Shown: positions 59,594 to 64,000 of the stretch, one piece after another
Numbering within the stretch: position 1 is the first letter of the stretch
Layout of the letters: each line of letters begins with the position of its first letter
NCBI GenBank assembly: GCA_963742795.1
Contig: CAVUNL010000003.1
Span: forward strand, 310,001-374,000
Source of the DNA: Palsa-504 sp963742795
GTDB lineage: Bacteria; Actinomycetota; Actinomycetes; Streptosporangiales; Streptosporangiaceae
DNA length: 64,000 nt
Reading direction: 5' to 3'
The notes under the pieces: generated by a model
Seen by the model: only the letters and a program-made list of their open reading frames with translations
Told to the model about the DNA's origin: nothing
Databases searched by the model: none
Translations under genes and position numbers: made by a program

Positions 59594-60562
59594 TCAGGCC
59601 TCGAAGTGCGCGCGTATCCGCTGCCGCCACAGCTCGTATGCGGGCTCAGATCCCGCATCGGCCGCCGCCGGGGCGGTACCGTCGGCGAGCGAGACGGCCT
59701 TATCCACGGAGATACCCGCCAGTGCTGAGCAGGCGGCCTGCGTATGGTCAGGCACGAAACCGGAGTAAGCGCGTGCCTTCGCGGCGAACACCGAGCCGAG
59801 CGCGAGCTGCGACCAGTCATCGCCTGCCGCCCGTCGCAGCGCGGCCAGGCCTTCCTCGTCACATCCGCCGGCGAACGTCGCGGCCAGTCCGATGCCGCTC
59901 CACAGGTCCGGCTGCCGGTGACTGGCGAAACGTCCGGCCGCGACCGCGACATCCGGTGCGTGAGCACCGCAGATGAACCACAGAGCGCGCCCGATACCCT
60001 GATCAACCGCGCGGAGAAAATAGTCCGGCGAACCCTCCCAGCGGTAAGGTGCGGGAACTCTCTGCGCGTCCACCCAGCGCCGGGTATCAAAGTAGGCACG
60101 GTCAAAGCCAAAGCCATCGACCGCGAGCCAGCTCATCGTCGGGTAATAGGGATCGGGGGTCAGGTCCGGGACGACCTTCTTCCACAAGGGCCTGGGCAGC
60201 CTAGCCATCGCAAAACCCATCCCGATGTACGCGAGGAATATATGCCGGCTTCCCGGGCTGGCCAGCAGGTCACGAGTGCGGTGCCCGCGTCCCATCGCAT
60301 CGAGGACAGTAAACGCCATCGTCACGCCTTCGTAGGCGAAGCCGCACTGTTCGGCGTCCACCAGGTCCAGCCGCCGCTCCACCTCCCATTGGTCACGCGC
60401 GTCAATCCCCCATTCGAAGCCGCAGATGACGGCCTGCGGGATGCCCTCGAGCCGCCGGGTAGCGGCTGACGGGGTGACTGGGAAGCCACGCTTGGCAAAC
60501 GTAACTTCCCTGAGCTGAGGCGTGAGCAGGCGTCTGCGTACCGATCCGAGACTGGTAGGCAT
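59594..60562 (-). CDS. DUF1702 protein
   Basis: A 322-residue cytosolic protein of the DUF1702 family: GFAYEGVTMAFTVLDAMGRGHRTRDLLASPGSRHIFLAYIGMGFAMARLPRPLWKKVVPDL, then MSWLAVDGFGFDRAYFDTRRWV and VDQGIGRALWFICGAHAPDVA. DUF1702 proteins are known from enediyne and other natural-product loci; the biochemical role is unsettled. No polyketide synthase is present in this window. It is on the same strand as the GMC operon, 146 bp upstream. Confidence 0.85.
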   Translation of the reverse strand: MPTSLGSVRRRLLTPQLREVTFAKRGFPVTPSAATRRLEGIPQAVICGFEWGIDARDQWEVERRLDLVDAEQCGFAYEGVTMAFTVLDAMGRGHRTRDLLASPGSRHIFLAYIGMGFAMARLPRPLWKKVVPDLTPDPYYPTMSWLAVDGFGFDRAYFDTRRWVDAQRVPAPYRWEGSPDYFLRAVDQGIGRALWFICGAHAPDVAVAAGRFASHRQPDLWSGIGLAATFAGGCDEEGLAALRRAAGDDWSQLALGSVFAAKARAYSGFVPDHTQAACSALAGISVDKAVSLADGTAPAAADAGSEPAYELWRQRIRAHFEA

Positions 60563-60686
60563 GTACTCTCCCGTGGTTGAGCCCGCGATGACGGCGCGGC
60601 GGACCGCGTATTCATCATCGTGTGGCGACCGGGAAGCCGCACCACCTCAGGGTTGCGGGGTTCTACGGCCAGCGCAGCGTGGTGTG

Positions 60687-61301
60687 CTATGGCAGCCAGC
60701 CCGCCTCACGCGCAGCCCGGATGGCGTCCACCCGATTCCGCGCATTCATCTTGGTCACGATGTTGGTGAGGTAGTTTCGGACCGTTCCCACCGACAGGTG
60801 CAGGACGGTCGCGATCTCGTCAGGATCGGCGCCTTGTGCGGCGCCCCGGAGAACCTCGAACTCCCGCGCGGACAGGGGATTCTCGCCACCCTCCCAGGTG
60901 GACACCGCCAGATGGGGGTCGATGACCCGCCGACCCGCGACGACATTGCGGATCGCCCAGGCGAGGTGCTCGGGTGGGGCATCCTTGAGCAGGAAGCCGG
61001 ACACGTGGGCGGCCAGCGCGCGTCGCAGATTGCCCGCCCGGCCGAGGTTGGTCAGGATGAGGGTCGGGCAGGACGGAAGCTCAGCGTGCAGCCGGGTGGC
61101 TGCGGTCAGCCCATCCAGGCCAGGCAGGTCGATGTCGATGATCGCGATATCCGGATGGTGCTCCAGCGTGGCCGAAACGATATAGTCGCCGCGCTCGATG
61201 GCGGCAACTACCTTCATATCGGGTTCCAGTTCGATAAGTGCAACGAGCGCACCGCGCACCATGGCGACATCTTCGGCGAGCAGTATCCTCAGCGAGCGCA
61301 T
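60687..61301 (-). CDS. NarL/LuxR-type response regulator (DesR-like)
   Basis: A 204-residue response regulator. The receiver domain is residues 1-120 (RILLAEDVAMVRGALVALIE with acidic pocket, phosphoacceptor Asp in IAIIDIDLPGLDG, Lys in FLLKDAPPEH). The LuxR HTH is about 140-204 (NPLSAREFEVLRGAAQGADPDEIATVLHLSVGTVRNYLTNIVTKMNARNRVDA). The ATG at 61301 gives a normal N-terminus. It is divergent from the histidine kinase at 61827, its likely partner. Confidence 0.88.
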   Translation of the reverse strand: MRSLRILLAEDVAMVRGALVALIELEPDMKVVAAIERGDYIVSATLEHHPDIAIIDIDLPGLDGLTAATRLHAELPSCPTLILTNLGRAGNLRRALAAHVSGFLLKDAPPEHLAWAIRNVVAGRRVIDPHLAVSTWEGGENPLSAREFEVLRGAAQGADPDEIATVLHLSVGTVRNYLTNIVTKMNARNRVDAIRAAREAGWLP

Positions 61302-61826
61302 GCAAGCCGCCGAAACCACGTCAACCTGCTGGTAATGCCACGCACTGGCCATCTCCTCTCGGCACATGCCCTCTTTCGCGCTGCGCAGGTCGTGCGGGCC
61401 CGCCATGGGATGTCAGCACATGAGGCCAGACGGCGTTATGCGCCAGAGGTTTCGAGGCGAGGCAAGCGCATTAGCGGACACAGGTCCTAAACCGGACACG
61501 CCGCACTTGACCATAGGCGGCCTGCTGCGATCAACACGACACGCCGGGGACCGGCAAAGATCCGCCAGGCGGCTTCTACCGGGGGCTCGGCGTCTTCCCT
61601 GTGATCCCCGCCCATGTCCGCGCGCCCGCCCCGACGTCCCGCTAGGCACCGTCAGGCGAGTTCACCTTTGACGAGAAACCTCGTTGCATAACAGCGAAAT
61701 TCGAAAAGTCGCACCCGGCTTTATGGGGACATTATTAGTCTATGAAAAATAAAGCGGCCATCAGCTCCCAGGAGCCCGGGGTCTGGGTCGCCACGAGCAC
61801 CGACTAAGAGAACTGGGGGTAGCGGT
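61302..61826. other. 525-bp regulatory region between response regulator and kinase
   Basis: No coding ORF is evident. From 61680 to 61760 the DNA becomes AT-rich (ATTATTAGTC, GAAAAATAAAG) and carries CGTTGCATAACAG at 61682-61694, identical to the flank of the dyad at 54508. This is the probable kinase promoter. Confidence 0.5.
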
Positions 61827-63113
61827 ATGCCTCGCCGCCAGCACCGGCCCGGCTGGCTGTGGAGCAGACCCACGTCAGGGTCAAAACGTCAAATCGGCGG
61901 CGAAGTCGCAGCCGGCGCGGGACCTGATACACCCGTATCGTCGGCCGACAGGCCGCCGGGCAGCATATGGACACCGCGTGCAAGCTCGTTTCTGGTCCTG
62001 TCCGGCCTGTTCGCGATGCAGCTCGCAGGCATCTTCGCGGCACGGATCCCGCGACACGGATTCGCGATCGGGCTCGCCCTGGTAACCGCGGGACTGCTGT
62101 TCGGCTTGCAGCTCTGTATTGCCTGGCGGGGAGCCGCACGCTGGCCACGACGGCGCCGGCTCGGGGGGCTACTGGCCCTGGGAGCCCTCACCTACCTGCC
62201 GCTGGCAGCCCTACGTGTGGTGTGGCCGGGTATGGGGGGGTTCTTCGCCGGTTCGATCCTGATACTCAGGCCGGCCAGGACTTCCTGGGTTCTGTTCGTG
62301 TTTGTCGTGGCAAGCATGCTTGTGGCACCGCTCGGCCTCGGGATGGACACCCGCGATGCCGCCTACCTGATGACCGCCAGCCTTAGCAGCGGGCTGACGG
62401 TCTTCGCCGTCTACCAGCTACGTCTGGTTGCTAAACGTAGGCAGGGGGCAGGCGCGCAGCTCGCGCAACTTACGTCAGCGCGGGAACGCGAGCGCTTCTC
62501 CATGGACCTGCACGACATTCTCGGGTACAGCCTGTCAGCCATCACGCTGAAGGCCGAGCTCACCAGGAAGCTGGTCGGCAGTGATCCTGCTCTGGCCGAG
62601 AACGAGCTGGCAGAGGTAGTCGAACTCGCACGGCAGGCAGCGATGGACGTACGACTGATGGCGAGCGGGTACAGCAGCATCTCGCTGGCGCGGGAGGCCG
62701 GATCGGCCGCCTCCTTGCTTTCCGCGGCGTGCATCACACCCCAGGTCGCGATCGACTGTGGAGTGCTTGACGATGAGGTCGACTCCGTGCTGGCGATAGT
62801 GCTACGCGAGGCGGTCACCAACGTCTTGCGGCACAGCACGGCGCGGAACTGCGCCATCGTGGCGAACCAGGAAGACAAGATGATCACCCTGAAGGTGATC
62901 AACGACGGCGTATCGCAGCCTGTGAAGCTCGGTACGGGTGGTCACGGCCTGCATAACCTGGCGCGACGGCTGGAGGTCATGGGCGGCGAGCTGAACACCG
63001 GGGGCAGCCGCGATGATCAGTTCAGCCTGTTGGCCACAGTGCCTGCGCAGGGTAGACGGGTTCCCCCGGTCGGCCCCGGTGAGTCGCGCCCCAGCGGACC
63101 ACATCCGCCATGA
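61827..63113 (+). CDS. Sensor histidine kinase (DesK/NarX-like, HisKA_3)
   Basis: A 428-residue membrane kinase. After a 50-residue Arg/Pro-rich tail come about five helices (SFLVLSGLFAMQLAGIFAAR; GFAIGLALVTAGLLFGLQLCIAW; LLALGALTYLPLAAL; SWVLFVFVVASMLVAPLGLG). HisKA_3 follows with the phospho-His in RFSMDLHDILGYSLSAITLKAEL (about 230), and HATPase LREAVTNVLRHS with GTGGHGLHNLARRLEVMGG. It has no extracellular sensor domain, so it may sense the membrane itself. It pairs with the divergent response regulator. Confidence 0.87.
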   Translation: MPRRQHRPGWLWSRPTSGSKRQIGGEVAAGAGPDTPVSSADRPPGSIWTPRASSFLVLSGLFAMQLAGIFAARIPRHGFAIGLALVTAGLLFGLQLCIAWRGAARWPRRRRLGGLLALGALTYLPLAALRVVWPGMGGFFAGSILILRPARTSWVLFVFVVASMLVAPLGLGMDTRDAAYLMTASLSSGLTVFAVYQLRLVAKRRQGAGAQLAQLTSARERERFSMDLHDILGYSLSAITLKAELTRKLVGSDPALAENELAEVVELARQAAMDVRLMASGYSSISLAREAGSAASLLSAACITPQVAIDCGVLDDEVDSVLAIVLREAVTNVLRHSTARNCAIVANQEDKMITLKVINDGVSQPVKLGTGGHGLHNLARRLEVMGGELNTGGSRDDQFSLLATVPAQGRRVPPVGPGESRPSGPHPP

Positions 63114-63114
63114 C

Positions 63115-63912
63115 CTAGGCGGATCTCAGTAGTTGCGCGGCGGCAGATCCGGCCTGAGCTGGCTTAACATCGGCTGACTCGGGCTCAAGATCGGGCAGGG
63201 CAAGGAGAATCGGCAGGTCCGTCGGTCGTCTGGTGCGCAGCTCGATCCCGGCGGAAATGACCATGTCGTCGGCGATCGTCACCGGGCCAGCCCCGCCGAC
63301 GAGCAGCGTCCTGCGGGTCCACGGCTCAGGGTCGGTGTCGTCCGCTACTGCTACCGCACGGAGGAACCATGTACCGTGGGGCACTCCCGCCAGCTGAAAT
63401 GAGCAGGGCGAGGCCGTGGCTGGTGGCTCGATGATGACGGCAGCAGCAGGCCGTCGCTGCACGATGGGCGTATCGAAAGTACCCAGGTACACCCGCCCGA
63501 CGGAATAACCCTGCGGAAATACGATAGTGCCGGTTACCGTCGCATGCGGAACCGACGATGCTCGCCCCGGGCATGGCAGCTCGATGCCTCCGCGCTGTGG
63601 TATGCGGCGGAATCGACCCGGCGCGAGGCCGACGCTGTCGGTAAAGTGATTACTGAATGAGCCGAGGCTGTTGTACCCGACGGCGAACGCGATGTCAGTG
63701 ACGTTCATACGCGTATTCAGTAGCATACGCTTCGCTTGGTAGATGCGGATCGCGGAAAGATATCTGCCCGGGGTGACGCCGATAGCATCCTTGAAGGTGC
63801 GGCAGAAGTGGAAACGGCTTACTATCGCACTGTTAGCGATATCGGCAAGAGACAAAGGCTCGCTATATTTTTCGTATATGAACCTGATCGCGCGTTCGTG
63901 GGCGCTATTCAT
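63115..63912 (-). CDS. AraC-type regulator with N-terminal HTH and C-terminal beta domain (copy 2)
   Basis: A 265-residue paralogue of the protein at 53706: EPLSLADIANSAIVSRFHFCRTFKDAIGVTPGRYLSAIRIYQAKRMLLNTRM, VTDIAFAVGYNSLGSFSNHFTDSVGLAPGRFRR, then GTIVFPQGYSVGRVYLGTFDTPIVQRRPAAAVI and VPHGTWFLRAVAVADDTDPEPWTRRTLLVGGAGPV. The two share DPEPWTRR and LLALPDLEPE. The ATG at 63912 is preceded by CTGGAGAGC. It converges with the kinase gene, 1 bp apart. It closes the GMC/DUF1702 locus. Confidence 0.87.
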   Translation of the reverse strand: MNSAHERAIRFIYEKYSEPLSLADIANSAIVSRFHFCRTFKDAIGVTPGRYLSAIRIYQAKRMLLNTRMNVTDIAFAVGYNSLGSFSNHFTDSVGLAPGRFRRIPQRGGIELPCPGRASSVPHATVTGTIVFPQGYSVGRVYLGTFDTPIVQRRPAAAVIIEPPATASPCSFQLAGVPHGTWFLRAVAVADDTDPEPWTRRTLLVGGAGPVTIADDMVISAGIELRTRRPTDLPILLALPDLEPESADVKPAQAGSAAAQLLRSA

Positions 63913-64000
63913 TTAACTGCTCTCCAGGGTAGCACAGGTTATCTGTGGTTTCGATGCCGTGCGAGCGAGTTACCGGTTAGAGTTCTTGTATCAAACTCAC

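Noticed and set aside
53706..63912. Enediyne biosynthetic cluster, suggested by DUF1702
   Set aside because: No enediyne PKS, PKSE-associated genes or other PKS/NRPS are in the window; one DUF1702 gene is not enough.

Overview
The window is very GC-rich with strong third-position GC bias. It carries actinomycete hallmarks: RbpA, DUF397 proteins with a companion HATPase, a mycothiol-dependent isomerase-type protein, family 1 encapsulin with DyP peroxidase, a polyprenol-phosphate mannosyltransferase and many TetR, MerR, ArsR, AraC and ECF regulators. This fits a filamentous actinobacterium (Actinomycetota, perhaps Streptosporangiales-like); I cannot name a species. No rRNA, tRNA, CRISPR array, phage or replication origin was seen.

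Layout. 1-3.8 kb: partial aldo/keto reductase; a divergent EamA transporter/Lrp-AsnC pair whose two 5' ends are both missing at one junction near 985-990; a MerR regulator and MFS exporter, each with the same MerR-type operator. 3.8-10.3 kb: an amide-utilisation-like island of two divergent NylB-type serine hydrolases, an ATP-grasp ligase, an APC permease and a frameshifted TetR. 10.3-17.5 kb: hydrolase, winged-helix protein, a decayed IS1341-type TnpB element, a broken GlsB/YeaQ gene, a frameshifted metG with an attenuator-like leader, and a PRC-barrel protein. 17.5-28.9 kb: small accessory genes (deaminase, SnoaL-bearing ECF sigma factor, MOSC, Gfo/Idh/MocA plus RidA, ArsR/DUF899, PIN-like toxin-antitoxin, PLP enzyme, AraC/VOC). 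28.9-38.4 kb: VOC/UvrA-like resistance operon, TetR/hydrolase pair, DUF397/HATPase, an unusual 20-bp repeat array around a GNAT gene, and an ECF sigma factor whose promoter motif recurs before the next gene.

38.4-52.8 kb is more conserved: flippase-like membrane protein, frameshifted P450, encapsulin/DyP, protease II, adk-prs operon, two RNA methyltransferases, GDPD, rbpA with a sigma-R-type promoter, Ppm-type glycosyltransferase and CBS protein. 52.8-64 kb is a regulated oxidative locus: SDR, TetR, TIGR03084-type protein, and a GMC oxidoreductase/DUF5987/AhpD-like/DUF1702 set with its own two-component system, bracketed by two paralogous AraC-type regulators that carry the HTH at the N-terminus.

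The strongest candidates for an undescribed system are the 53.7-63.9 kb GMC/DUF5987/AhpD/DUF1702 locus, the NylB/ATP-grasp/permease island, and the GTCTCAG-N5-CTGACGCA repeat array. A caution applies throughout: at least five genes carry apparent single-base frameshifts, so either this region is decaying or the assembly has uncorrected indels.
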